64,000 nucleotides of DNA from the NCBI RefSeq assembly GCF_001718195.1, contig NZ_MCNV01000001.1, positions 434,001 to 498,000 of the forward strand, read 5' to 3'. The position numbers were made by a program, and so were the translations under genes. Source of the stretch: Paraburkholderia nodosa (lineage in GTDB: Bacteria; Pseudomonadota; Gammaproteobacteria; Burkholderiales; Burkholderiaceae). The notes under the pieces were generated by a model. That model had not been told where the DNA came from, made no database searches, and saw only the letters and a list, made by a program, of their open reading frames with translations. Position 1 is the first letter of the stretch, and every line of letters starts with the position of its first letter. Positions 43,406 to 51,881 of this stretch are shown piece by piece.

Positions 43406-44335
43406 GACTAATGATTCGGTTGCTTGCCCGTGCGTAGTGTGTCGGCGCTACGGGCGTGACATGACCTTGCAGCCTTGCGGGACGCAAAACTACAAACCCT
43501 GTGTGCTCCGCGCAGCGGCGCTAACGGATGGCGCTGCGCGTGGAGATCATGTAGGCGGTTCGTTTCTTGCCGTTGTGAGGCGCAACGGTGTTCAGGCGTG
43601 CGCAGCCACATCGCGAAGGCGCGACAGGACACTTCGCGAACCAACGACGGCGAAGAAAACGAACAGCGCGGGAAGGAGAGGCGCTAGGGCAGAAGCGACG
43701 CGACTTCGTCCGTGTGGACGGCAATGAAGGCGCGTGCAGAGACCGAGTTGTGACGCCGAACAGAGCGGCGGGAAAGGATCGTGAAGACGGACAGGAACAG
43801 GCGAGAGGCAAGCCTGCCGCTACTGCCGTCGGCGATGGCGGTGCAGTCACTGCGAAGACACCTCGCATGACTACGATCCCACCTCACCAGAGGGCCACGG
43901 ACTCTCACAATAACACTCGACTGGTTGCGTTGAAAAAGGCGTTTGGTTCAAGCATTCGAGGTCGTCAAATTCAGCGATGCATCAAACATTGAACGACATC
44001 GATGTATTGCTTTCCAAACTCAGCCGACTTGCTATGTTCCTCGCATAAAACGCGGTTTTTGCGTTGCAACGCGATAGAAACGATGCAGTGTTCGACCTGT
44101 AGTTCAGCATATACGAGTCAAAAAGGGCGTCAATTATTTTTTCAAGTTTTTGATGTCAGCACTTTCCCCGAGCGCCCTTTGAAATAGCTCGCTCTGCGAA
44201 ATATCGGCTCCTGCACTTATATTTCGAATAACTTACAGGGGTTTGTACTGACGCAAAATAAAGCAAACTGATTAGAATATTCAACACGTCCACCGCGCCC
44301 TCTCCTCGCGCGTTCACTGCCAACGGTCCTTCATC
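43406..44335. promoter_or_regulatory. AT-rich control region between puuD and the XRE/cupin regulator
   Basis: 930 bases without a supported gene. The part from about 43,900 to 44,310 is markedly richer in A+T than anything else here. It contains a perfect inverted repeat CGAAATAT (44197-44204) / ATATTTCG (44219-44226) with a 14-base spacer, and a wider pair AAAGGGCG (44122-44129) / CGCCCTTT (44173-44180). Short frames inside have no ribosome site or family match. It must hold the promoters of both arms of the putrescine island and is the natural place for regulator binding. Confidence 0.5.
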
Positions 44336-44905
44336 GTGTCCGAGTCCGCCTCTGTGTCATCCGAAGTCGCCACGCGTCTACGTTATGTCCGCAAACGCTA
44401 TGGTTTGTCGCAGCGCGAGCTCGCCAAGCGCGCAGGCGTGACCAATGGCGCGATCTCGCTGATCGAGCAAAGTCGCGTCAGTCCCTCGGTGGGGTCGCTC
44501 AAGAAGCTGCTCGAATGCATACCAATGAGCCTCGCTGAATTCTTCACATTTGACCTGACCGAAGGGACAGAAGTCGTGTCGCGGCGCGGCGAAATGCCGA
44601 ACCTCGGCAACGAATCGATCGAGTTCTATCTGGCCGGCGCGAACGTGAAGGACCGCAACATGGGCATCATGCGCGAGGTCTATCAGCCGCTGGCCGATAC
44701 CGGCCCTGAAATGCTGGTGCATGCGGGGCACGAAGGGGGCGTGGTGGTCGCCGGACAACTCGAGCTGACCGTGGAGGGCACGACCTGGCTGCTCGACCCC
44801 GGAGACAGCTACTATTTCGAAAGCCGCTTCCCGCACCGGTTTCGCAATCCCAGCGCGAACGAAGTCTGCGAAGTGGTGTCGGCGAACTCGCCGCCCACCT
44901 TCTGA
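44336..44905 (+). CDS. puuR: XRE/cupin transcriptional regulator (PuuR-like)
   Basis: 189-residue regulator. An N-terminal XRE helix-turn-helix (residues about 12-68: LRYVRKRYGLSQRELAKRAGVT, split by the turn, then SLIEQSRVSPSVGSL) is followed by a cupin domain (about 110-180: MLVHAGHEGGVVVAGQLELTV, LLDPGDSYYFESRFPHRFRN). This is the PuuR architecture; E. coli PuuR represses the puu genes and releases DNA with putrescine. The start is GTG at 44336. It is 80 bases upstream of puuC in the same direction and divergent from the long putrescine operon. Confidence 0.9.
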   Translation: MSESASVSSEVATRLRYVRKRYGLSQRELAKRAGVTNGAISLIEQSRVSPSVGSLKKLLECIPMSLAEFFTFDLTEGTEVVSRRGEMPNLGNESIEFYLAGANVKDRNMGIMREVYQPLADTGPEMLVHAGHEGGVVVAGQLELTVEGTTWLLDPGDSYYFESRFPHRFRNPSANEVCEVVSANSPPTF

Positions 44906-44985
44906 CTCCCTGATCGCGCGAACCCGTTTCACCTGACGCCGCGTTGCAGCGTGCAAGGTGGATCGCAAATCATTGAGGCATCCTG

Positions 44986-46476
44986 ATGGAAAAGAAAACA
45001 TTCGCTTACTGGCAGGACAGGGCCGCGACGCTTCCGATCGAAGGTCGCGCATTCATCGACGGCGCGTATCGCGATGCATATTCGGGCCGCACGTTCGATT
45101 GCGTGAGCCCGATCGACGGCCGCGTGCTCGCGAGCGTGGCCGATTGCGGCGCAGCCGATGTCGATGCCGCGGTCGGCGCTGCCCGCCGCGCGTTCGACGA
45201 AGGCGTCTGGGCTGGCCTGAATCCGCGTGCGCGCAAGGCCGTTCTGCTGCGCTGGGCCGCGCTCATGCGCGAGCATCTCGACGAACTCGCGCTGCTCGAA
45301 ACGCTCGACGCAGGCAAGCCGATTGGCGACACGACGACCGTAGATGTGCCAGGCGCGGCTTATTGTGTGGAATGGTTCGCGGAGGCCATCGACAAGGTGG
45401 GTGGCGAAGTCGTGCCCGCCGATCATCATCTGGTGGGCCTCGTCACGCGCGAGCCCATTGGCGTGGTCGCCGCCGTCGTGCCGTGGAATTTCCCGATCCT
45501 GATGGCCTCGTGGAAGTTCGGGCCCGCGCTCGCGGCGGGCAACAGTGTCGTGCTCAAGCCTTCGGAGAAGTCGCCGCTCACGGCCATTCGCGTGGCGCAG
45601 CTTGCGCACGAGGCCGGCATTCCGGCCGGCGTATTCAACGTGCTGCCCGGTGGCGGGGAGCCCGGGAAGCTGCTCGGCCTGCATCGCGACGTGGACTGCA
45701 TTGCGTTCACGGGCTCGACGAACGTGGGCAAGCAGATCATGCAGTACGCGGGGCAGTCGAATCTCAAGCGCGTGTGGCTGGAGCTTGGCGGCAAGTCGCC
45801 CAATATCGTGCTGCACGACTGCCCGGACCTCGACCGTGCGGCGAACGCGGCGGCGGGCGCGATCTTCTACAACATGGGTGAAATGTGTACGGCGGGATCG
45901 CGCCTGCTCGTCCATCACGAGATCAAGGACGTATTCCTCGCGAAGCTCGTCGAGGCGGCGAAGGCCTATAAGCCAGGCAATCCTCTCGATCCGGATGTGT
46001 CGATGGGCGCGATCATCGACAAGATTCAGCTGGAGCGGGTGCTGAGCTATATCGAAGCCGGTCGCAAGGACTCGAAGCTGCTGACAGGCGGTGAACGCGT
46101 GAATGCCGAGGGTGGGGGCTTCTACGTGCAGCCCACGGTGTTCGATACGCATCACGACACGAAGATCGCGCGCGAGGAAATCTTCGGGCCGGTGCTGTCG
46201 GTCATTACCTTCAGCACGATCGACGAAGCGGTGCGCATTGCCAACGACAGTGACTACGGGCTCGCGGCTGCGGTCTGGACGGCGAACCTCACGCACGCGC
46301 ATGAAATTTCGCGCAGGCTCCGTGCGGGCACGGTGTGGGTGAACTGCTACGACGAAGGCGGGGACATGAACTTCCCGTTCGGCGGCTTCAAGGAATCCGG
46401 CAACGGTCGCGACAAGTCGTTGCACGCGCTCGAGAAGTACACGGAACTCAAGTCCACGCTCGTGCGGCTGCGATAA
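44986..46476 (+). CDS. puuC: Gamma-glutamyl-gamma-aminobutyraldehyde dehydrogenase
   Basis: 496-residue NAD(P)-dependent aldehyde dehydrogenase, third step of the Puu pathway. The catalytic Cys301 is in YNMGEMCTAGSR, the general base Glu266 in VWLELGGKSPN, and the cofactor-binding FTGSTNVGKQI and PWNFPILMASWK are present. Length matches PuuC (495). GAGG precedes the ATG. It lies after the PuuR-like gene and apart from the other puu genes, across the shared control region. It can also serve the 4-aminobutyraldehyde made by the aminotransferase. Confidence 0.92.
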   Translation: MEKKTFAYWQDRAATLPIEGRAFIDGAYRDAYSGRTFDCVSPIDGRVLASVADCGAADVDAAVGAARRAFDEGVWAGLNPRARKAVLLRWAALMREHLDELALLETLDAGKPIGDTTTVDVPGAAYCVEWFAEAIDKVGGEVVPADHHLVGLVTREPIGVVAAVVPWNFPILMASWKFGPALAAGNSVVLKPSEKSPLTAIRVAQLAHEAGIPAGVFNVLPGGGEPGKLLGLHRDVDCIAFTGSTNVGKQIMQYAGQSNLKRVWLELGGKSPNIVLHDCPDLDRAANAAAGAIFYNMGEMCTAGSRLLVHHEIKDVFLAKLVEAAKAYKPGNPLDPDVSMGAIIDKIQLERVLSYIEAGRKDSKLLTGGERVNAEGGGFYVQPTVFDTHHDTKIAREEIFGPVLSVITFSTIDEAVRIANDSDYGLAAAVWTANLTHAHEISRRLRAGTVWVNCYDEGGDMNFPFGGFKESGNGRDKSLHALEKYTELKSTLVRLR

Positions 46477-46495
46477 CGCGAGTTATCGCTCGGAG

Positions 46496-46939
46496 TTACC
46501 GTTCCACCAGCGCGCCGAGATTGGCGCGCACCCGCTGAAGCATCGCGCCGAACTGCTCAGCTTCTTCAGGCGTGAAGCCCGCCAGGGCTTCCGCCTGGAC
46601 TTCGTCACCTACGCGGCGCGCGCCCGTGAGCACGCCTTGTGCCCTGGGCGTCAGGCTAACCAGCAATTCGCGGCGGTCGTCCGGGTTGGGCGTGCGCACG
46701 ACCCAGCCGCCTTCTTCCATGCGCTCGAGCAGCCGCCCCGCGGAAATGGGCGCCACTTCCAGCAGTTCGGCGAGGCGCGCCTGGTTCATGTCGCCGTAGT
46801 GCGCGAGGTACGCGATCATGCGGCACTGCGCGCGCGTGAGTTCGAGCGACGACTTCGCAAGCTCGTCGTAACGTTTGCCATAGAGCCGGCCCACGTCGAC
46901 GACCAGGAAGCCAAAGCGCTTTTCGAGGTCGGTAGTCAT
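46496..46939 (-). CDS. MarR-family transcriptional regulator
   Basis: 147-residue winged-helix regulator. The DNA-binding part reads LELTRAQCRMIAYLAHYGDMNQARLAELLEV (in two helices, residues 28-58), then SAGRLLERMEEGGWVVRTPNPDDRRELLVSLT with the beta-wing. The start at 46939 gives MTTDLEKRFGF; an upstream in-frame stretch crosses the promoter and is rejected. It is divergent from a DHA2 efflux gene with an 18-base palindrome between, so it probably represses that pump and itself. The inducer is unknown. Confidence 0.9.
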   Translation of the reverse strand: MTTDLEKRFGFLVVDVGRLYGKRYDELAKSSLELTRAQCRMIAYLAHYGDMNQARLAELLEVAPISAGRLLERMEEGGWVVRTPNPDDRRELLVSLTPRAQGVLTGARRVGDEVQAEALAGFTPEEAEQFGAMLQRVRANLGALVER

Positions 46940-46998
46940 CGCGCGATTATACGGGCGGGCGGCTCGCGCCTTCGCACGAGCGTCCCTGGCGATACCGA

Positions 46999-47040
46999 TT
47001 GCGTCAGCAGGTGCGAGTCGTATAATAAGCAGGCTTATTA
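46999..47040 (+). promoter_or_regulatory. Efflux gene promoter with MarR operator
   Basis: TTGCGT (46999-47004) and a perfect TATAAT (47021-47026) are 16 bases apart. The palindrome TAATAAGC-AG-GCTTATTA (47023-47040) overlaps the -10 box, so a bound MarR protein would block transcription of the efflux gene. Confidence 0.78.
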
Positions 47041-47090
47041 ATTCGACGCGCTCCGCCCCCCAATCAAGATAGCCGCCAGACACCCGCACG

Positions 47091-48656
47091 ATGACCGCAG
47101 TCATGCAGGACGGCACCGCCGCGCAGCATCGGGCGAAGCCGGTCAAGGAAGCCCCGCTCAATCGCGGCATGATCACGCTCTCGATCATGCTCGCCACGCT
47201 GATGCAGACGCTGGACAGCACGATCGCCAATGTCGCGCTGCCGCACATGCAGGGCACGCTGTCTGCCTCCCAGGACGAGATCACCTGGGTGCTCACCTCG
47301 TATATCGTCGCCGCCGCCATCGCCACGCCGCTCACGGGCTGGCTCGCCGACCGTTACGGCGTCAAGCGGCTCCTTGGCATGGCGATTGCCGGCTTCACCG
47401 TGGCCTCGGCGCTGTGCGGGCTTTCCGAAACGCTCGGCGAGATCGTCGCGTCGCGGCTGTTGCAGGGCGTGTTCGGCGCATCGCTCGTGCCGCTCTCGCA
47501 GTCCATTCTTCTCGACATCAATCCGCGCGAGCGCCAGGGGCAGGCCATGGCGGTCTGGGGCATGGGCGTGATGGTCGGTCCCGTGCTGGGGCCCACGCTG
47601 GGCGGCTGGCTCACGGATAGCTACAACTGGCGCTGGGTGTTCTTCATCAACGTGCCGGTGGGCCTGTTCGCGTTTTTCGGCGTCTCGACTTTCATGCCCG
47701 CGCGCGCGCCTGGCCGCACGCAGCGCTTCGACGTGTTCGGCTTCGCCACGCTCGCGCTTGCCATCGGCGCGTTGCAGGCCTTGCTCGACCGCGGCGAGCA
47801 GCTCGACTGGTTCGGCTCGCTGGAGATCCGCATCGAGGCGCTGGTGGCGGTCATTGCCTTCGCGTTCTTCGTCGTGCATACGGCCACCTCGGGGCCCGGC
47901 ACGTTCTTTCGCTACCAGCTCCTCAAGGACCGCAACTTCGCTACGGGCACGCTCTTCATCTTCGTGATCGGCGCAGTGCTCTACGCCACGCGCGCGCTGC
48001 TGCCGCCCATGCTGCAGAACCTCATGGGCTATCCGGTCGCCACTACGGGGCTCGTGACCGCGCCGAGCGGCGCGGGCACCATGGTCGCCATGCTGATAGC
48101 CGGACGCATACTGAAACGCGTGGACGCGCGCATTATGCTGCTGTTCGGCTTTGTGGTCTCCGCCTACGCGCTCTGGCAGATGATGCAGTACACGCTCGTG
48201 CTTTCGCCCTCGGATATCGTGTGGCCGGGCGTGGTGCAGGGCTTTGGCCTCGGCTTCGTGTTCGTGCCGCTTTCCGCGCTGACGTTCTCGACGCTGACAC
48301 CGCAACTGCGCGCGGACGGCACGGCCACCTATAGCTTGATGCGCAACATCGGTAGCAGTATCGGCATTTCGATCGTGCAGACCTTCGTCACGCGCGGCAC
48401 GCAGATCGCGCATTTGGACCTCGCCGCGAACATCACGCCGTTCAATCCGGCGGTTCAGCAGATGCTCGAAAGCGGTTCGCGGTACGATCTCGCCGTGCTC
48501 AACCAGTCGATCACGCAGCAGGCCCAGATGATCGCGTATCTGAACGACTTCAAGATGATGTTCGTGGCGACGCTGCTCGTGATTCCGCTGCTCTTTCTGA
48601 TCCGCACCGGCCCGAGCGCCGCCACCGTCGATACGAGTCACGCGGCGATGGATTAG
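47091..48656 (+). CDS. DHA2 (EmrB/QacA-type) MFS drug efflux transporter
   Basis: 521-residue inner-membrane transporter with 14 predicted helices. Family motifs are LDSTIANVALPHMQG (helix 1), WVLTSYIVAAAIATPLTGWLADRYGVKRL (motif A region, residues near 68-95), and GPVLGPTLGGWLTDSYNWRWVF (motif C). EmrB-type pumps export toxic hydrophobic compounds, usually with an EmrA adaptor and a TolC channel; none is encoded next to it. It is controlled by the divergent MarR gene. A hairpin terminator candidate follows at 48686. Confidence 0.93.
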   Translation: MTAVMQDGTAAQHRAKPVKEAPLNRGMITLSIMLATLMQTLDSTIANVALPHMQGTLSASQDEITWVLTSYIVAAAIATPLTGWLADRYGVKRLLGMAIAGFTVASALCGLSETLGEIVASRLLQGVFGASLVPLSQSILLDINPRERQGQAMAVWGMGVMVGPVLGPTLGGWLTDSYNWRWVFFINVPVGLFAFFGVSTFMPARAPGRTQRFDVFGFATLALAIGALQALLDRGEQLDWFGSLEIRIEALVAVIAFAFFVVHTATSGPGTFFRYQLLKDRNFATGTLFIFVIGAVLYATRALLPPMLQNLMGYPVATTGLVTAPSGAGTMVAMLIAGRILKRVDARIMLLFGFVVSAYALWQMMQYTLVLSPSDIVWPGVVQGFGLGFVFVPLSALTFSTLTPQLRADGTATYSLMRNIGSSIGISIVQTFVTRGTQIAHLDLAANITPFNPAVQQMLESGSRYDLAVLNQSITQQAQMIAYLNDFKMMFVATLLVIPLLFLIRTGPSAATVDTSHAAMD

Positions 48657-48685
48657 CGAACCTGCTCGTCTTCCGTTTCACCCTG

Positions 48686-48709
48686 GCGCGCGGCACGTCC
48701 GCGCGCTTT
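48686..48709 (+). terminator. Candidate terminator after the efflux gene
   Basis: A perfect 8-base GC stem (48686-48693 with 48699-48706, loop CACGT) is followed by only three T, so it is a moderate candidate. It overlaps a TTG at 48708 that could open the next gene 18 bases early, which favours the ATG at 48726. Confidence 0.5.
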
Positions 48710-48725
48710 GCATTCAAGAATCCCG

Positions 48726-49667
48726 ATGCTTTCTGCCGTTTCCATTCTCCTGCCGGTTTTCGGTCTCATTTTCGCGGGCTTCGCCTGCCGTCGCACGAAT
48801 GTCCTCGGGGCCGCCGCGGCTTCCGAGCTGAACCGCTTTGTCGTGTGGCTCGCACTTCCGGCGCTGCTCTTCGATATCCTTGCGCACGCAACGTGGCACG
48901 AGCTCTATCAGCCGGCGTTCGTCGCCGCCTTCGGTCTTGCCGGTCTCGCCGTGTTCGTCGCCGTGGTGGGGGCGCGCGTGTTCCTCGGCCGCCCACTCGC
49001 CGATGCGAGCATCGACGGGCTTGCCGCCGCGTATCCGAATACCGGTTACGTGGGTTTCCCGCTGTGCATGATCGCCTTCGGGCCGTCGAGCCTCACGCCC
49101 ACGACCATCGCGACGATCCTCGTGGTCTGCGTGCTGTTCGCCATCGCCATCGTGTTGATCGAAACGGGACTGCAAAGCGAGCGGCGTCCGCACCGGCTCG
49201 CCATCAAGGTGGTGCGCTCGCTGCTGCGCAATCCGCTGCTGGTGGCGCCGGCGCTGGGGGCGGTCGTTTCGGCCGCGCATGTCACGCTGCCCGCTAGCGC
49301 GGAAACGTTTCTCAAGCTCCTGGGCGGCGCGGCGAGCCCGTGCGCGCTTGTGAGCCTCGGGCTGTTTCTCGCCGAGCGTCGCGCGAGCGGCGAGGCGCCG
49401 CGCGAGTCGTCGTGGTGGCTCACGCTCTGCAAGCTCGTCGGGCAGCCGCTGCTCACGTGGTGGCTGGCCGATCGCGTATTCGGGTTGCCTGACCCGCTCG
49501 TGGAAATCGCGGTGTTGCTAGCGGCGCTGCCCACGGGCACCGGCCCGTTCATGCTCGCCGAGTACTACCGGCGCGAGGCGCACGTGACGTCGCGTACCAT
49601 TTTGCATTCCACACTCGGTTCACTCGTCACGCTCACGCTGATCCTGCTGCATCTGCACCACGGCTGA
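48726..49667 (+). CDS. AEC-family transporter (auxin efflux carrier-like)
   Basis: 313-residue inner-membrane carrier with ten predicted helices. Characteristic parts are LPVFGLIFAGFACRR (helix 1), LNRFVVWLALPALLFDIL, AYPNTGYVGFPLCMIAFG with the family Asn, and LGGAASPCALVSLGLFLAER. Bacterial AEC proteins move malate, malonate and other organic acids; the substrate here is unknown. The ATG at 48726 is preferred over a TTG six codons upstream. The gene stands alone after the efflux gene. Confidence 0.9.
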   Translation: MLSAVSILLPVFGLIFAGFACRRTNVLGAAAASELNRFVVWLALPALLFDILAHATWHELYQPAFVAAFGLAGLAVFVAVVGARVFLGRPLADASIDGLAAAYPNTGYVGFPLCMIAFGPSSLTPTTIATILVVCVLFAIAIVLIETGLQSERRPHRLAIKVVRSLLRNPLLVAPALGAVVSAAHVTLPASAETFLKLLGGAASPCALVSLGLFLAERRASGEAPRESSWWLTLCKLVGQPLLTWWLADRVFGLPDPLVEIAVLLAALPTGTGPFMLAEYYRREAHVTSRTILHSTLGSLVTLTLILLHLHHG

Positions 49668-49730
49668 AAGCCGGCGCGGCACGATGCTTGCTGGCATAAA
49701 AGCCAGGACCATCGATCAGGAGAATCGGCG

Positions 49731-49934
49731 ATGAACTGGCTACGACGCTCGAGCGCCGCGCGCGCCTCACTCGTCATCACCGTCGTGCTCACCGCAGCGG
49801 GCACGGGAGCCTGCACGCTGGGCGGCGCCGCCGCGGGCGGCTACGTTGGCAACCGGGCCACCAACGGCAGCGCAGTAGGCACCGTGGGCGGCGCCGTGGC
49901 CGGCGGCGTGATCGGCCATGAATTGAGCAAGTAG
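49731..49934 (+). CDS. Small glycine-zipper lipoprotein (OsmB-like)
   Basis: 67 residues. After a positively charged start (MNWLRRSSAARAS) and a hydrophobic stretch, TGAC resembles a lipobox with the cysteine at residue 28. The mature part is a glycine-zipper helix pair: GGAAAGGYVGNRATNGSAVGTVGG (across residues 31-54) and AVAGGVIGHELSK. Such proteins sit in the outer membrane and often respond to osmotic stress. AGGAGA lies before the ATG. It converges with the permease gene at 49950. Confidence 0.82.
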   Translation: MNWLRRSSAARASLVITVVLTAAGTGACTLGGAAAGGYVGNRATNGSAVGTVGGAVAGGVIGHELSK

Positions 49935-49949
49935 GCGCGAGACTTCCTG

Positions 49950-50795
49950 TTACTTCACGGCGCCTAGTGCGAGTCCCTTCACCATGTAGCGCTGCAGCCA
50001 GGCGAACACCACGGAAACCGGCAGCGTGGCCGCGAGCGTGGCCGCCATGACGAGCTGCCATTCCACGGTGTACTTGCCGGCCACCATGTCGGTGACCTGC
50101 ACCGTGAGCGTCTTGTTCTCGGGCGAGCGGATCAGCGTGTAGACCACGGCGAACTCATTCCACGCGCTGATGAACGTGAAGATCGCCGTGACCACCACGG
50201 CCGGCACCGCGAGCGGCAGGAACACGCGGAACACGGCACCCGTGCGGCTGCAGCCTTCGAGCCACGCCGATTCTTCGAGATCGCGCGGCACGGTCTGGAA
50301 ATACGACGAGAGCATCCACACGGCAAACGCGATATTGAACGCCGCATAAGAGACGATCACGCCGATCTTCGAATCGACGAGATTGCCGTCGCCGTACGGA
50401 ATCATCGCGGCGAGCCGGAACAGGCCGACCACGAGCAGGATCGGCGAGAGCATCTGCGTGACGAGCAGGAACTGGCGGTACAGGCCGCGCCCGCGGAACG
50501 GAAAGCGCGCGAGCGCATAGGCGGCCGGGAGGCTCACGGCGAGCGCGAGCGCGGTGGAAAGACAGCTCACCACGATGCTGTTGCGCAGCGCGACGCCGAA
50601 GTTTGCGGCCTGCCACATGTCGACGTAGTTCTGCCAGCGCCACTGCATCGGCAGCCAGCGCGCCGGATAGACGAACACTTCCGAAGCCGGCTTGAACGAG
50701 GTGAAGAACATCACCGCGAACGGGAACAGCACGGCCACGACGAGCGGCGAGAGCACGAGCCAGCACCAGATCGAGCGTTTGAGCTTGCGGTTCAT
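49950..50795 (-). CDS. Carbohydrate ABC transporter permease, MalG-type
   Basis: 281-residue CUT1 permease. Six helices are readable; the N-terminal SPLVVAVLFPFAVMFFTSFKP and the EAA loop LEESAWLEGCSRTGAVFRVFLPLAVP near residues 185-210 identify the MalG subfamily. It ends with GLALGAVK, the common MalG-like tail. The ATG overlaps the stop of the preceding permease gene (ATGA). It works with the MalF-type permease and binding protein on the same strand and, presumably, the ATPase encoded on the other strand. Confidence 0.93.
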   Translation of the reverse strand: MNRKLKRSIWCWLVLSPLVVAVLFPFAVMFFTSFKPASEVFVYPARWLPMQWRWQNYVDMWQAANFGVALRNSIVVSCLSTALALAVSLPAAYALARFPFRGRGLYRQFLLVTQMLSPILLVVGLFRLAAMIPYGDGNLVDSKIGVIVSYAAFNIAFAVWMLSSYFQTVPRDLEESAWLEGCSRTGAVFRVFLPLAVPAVVVTAIFTFISAWNEFAVVYTLIRSPENKTLTVQVTDMVAGKYTVEWQLVMAATLAATLPVSVVFAWLQRYMVKGLALGAVK

Positions 50796-51778
50796 GCCAG
50801 GTCTCCTTCGGCGCTGCCGCGTTTTGCCTGCAGGCGCAGGTAGACCACCGAGAAGGCGAACAGGATGACGAGCATGATGAGCGAGACGGCGGCCGCTTCG
50901 CCAGGTCGTCCTAACCGGAAGCCGAGTTCGTAAAGGTAAGTGACGAGAATATGCGTGCTGTCGTCGGGTCCGCCTTGCGTCATCACCCAGATGATCGGGA
51001 ACGAGTTGAACACGTAGATCACGTTCAGCAGGACCGCCATGTTGATGAACGGCTTGAGCAGCGGCAGCGTGAGCTTGCGGAACTGTTGCCAGGCGCTCGC
51101 ACCGTCAATGCGCGCGGCTTCGTAAATATCGCCCGGCACCGAGGAAAGGCCGCCCAGCAGGATCGTGGTCGTGAAGGGGATCGACACGAGTATGCCCACG
51201 CAGATTTCCACCGGGAACGCATACTCGGGCGTCGCGAGCCAGTGGATCGGCCCCGTAGTGAGCCCGAGGCGCTGCAGCGTGACATTGACCATGCCGTAGT
51301 CGTCGTTGAACGCCCAGCGCCAGACCACGGCCGTCATCGTGAGCGAGACGGACCACGGCAGCATGACGATCGTGCGCGCAATGCCGCGGCCGTAAAAGTC
51401 CTGATTGAGCACGAGCGCGACCGGCACGGAAATCCCCACCGTCCCCACCACGACGAAGAATGTCCAGATCAGCGTGTTCCTCAGGGCGCTCATGAACACC
51501 GGGTCGCCGAATACGTTATAGAAGTTCTGCAGGCCGCTGAAGTCGCGAATCTGCCCGAAGCGCGACACCTCGTGCAGCGACTGATACACGATGTTGAAGA
51601 TCGGATAGCTGATGATGAAGAGCGCGAGCACGAGACTCGGCACGATCAGGAGCCAGGGCGCGCGGGGCGCGGAAACGGCGCGGGGTAGTCGGCTCATGCG
51701 GGTTCGTGCGCGTGATCGGTCGGGGGCATCGCCGGCCGGTGCTGTGGCGGGCGAGGGCTTCAGGGGACCCGTAGTCAT
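50792..51778 (-). CDS. Carbohydrate ABC transporter permease, MalF/UgpA-type
   Basis: 328-residue CUT1 permease. The first helix is APWLLIVPSLVLALFIISYP; FSGLQNFYNVFGDPVFMSALRNT is the usual periplasmic lead, and the EAA loop is IYEAARIDGASAWQQFRKLTLPLL. The frame starts at 51778 but an internal ATG at 51697 (MSRLPRAV) would still include all helices; neither has a good ribosome site. It follows the binding-protein gene after a 103-base gap that contains strong GC hairpins. Confidence 0.92.
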   Translation of the reverse strand: MTTGPLKPSPATAPAGDAPDRSRARTRMSRLPRAVSAPRAPWLLIVPSLVLALFIISYPIFNIVYQSLHEVSRFGQIRDFSGLQNFYNVFGDPVFMSALRNTLIWTFFVVVGTVGISVPVALVLNQDFYGRGIARTIVMLPWSVSLTMTAVVWRWAFNDDYGMVNVTLQRLGLTTGPIHWLATPEYAFPVEICVGILVSIPFTTTILLGGLSSVPGDIYEAARIDGASAWQQFRKLTLPLLKPFINMAVLLNVIYVFNSFPIIWVMTQGGPDDSTHILVTYLYELGFRLGRPGEAAAVSLIMLVILFAFSVVYLRLQAKRGSAEGDLA

Positions 51779-51819
51779 GTCGAATCGTCAGTGCTTCGAA
51801 ACGTCGGTTCTCAGGCGCT

Positions 51820-51853
51820 CCGGCGCGCGCCGGAAACTTCAGGCGCGCGCCGG
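51820..51853. repeat. GC hairpin repeats between binding protein and permease genes
   Basis: CCGGCGCGCGCCGG (51820-51833) is a perfect palindrome, and GGCGCGCGCCGG recurs at 51842-51853, so the two can also pair over 12 GC base pairs. Such stable mRNA structures between binding-protein and permease genes often protect upstream message and keep binding protein in excess. Confidence 0.7.
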
Positions 51854-51881
51854 TGTTGCCATCAGGGCTTGTTTGCCAGAC

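Noticed and set aside
43521-43868. 115-codon minus-strand frame upstream of puuD
   Set aside because: No family resemblance and no ribosome site; Ser/Arg/Pro-rich peptide as expected by chance.
44002-44187. 61-codon plus-strand frame in the AT-rich control region
   Set aside because: No ribosome site, Cys/Ser-rich random-looking peptide, and it overlaps symmetric regulatory-type sequence.
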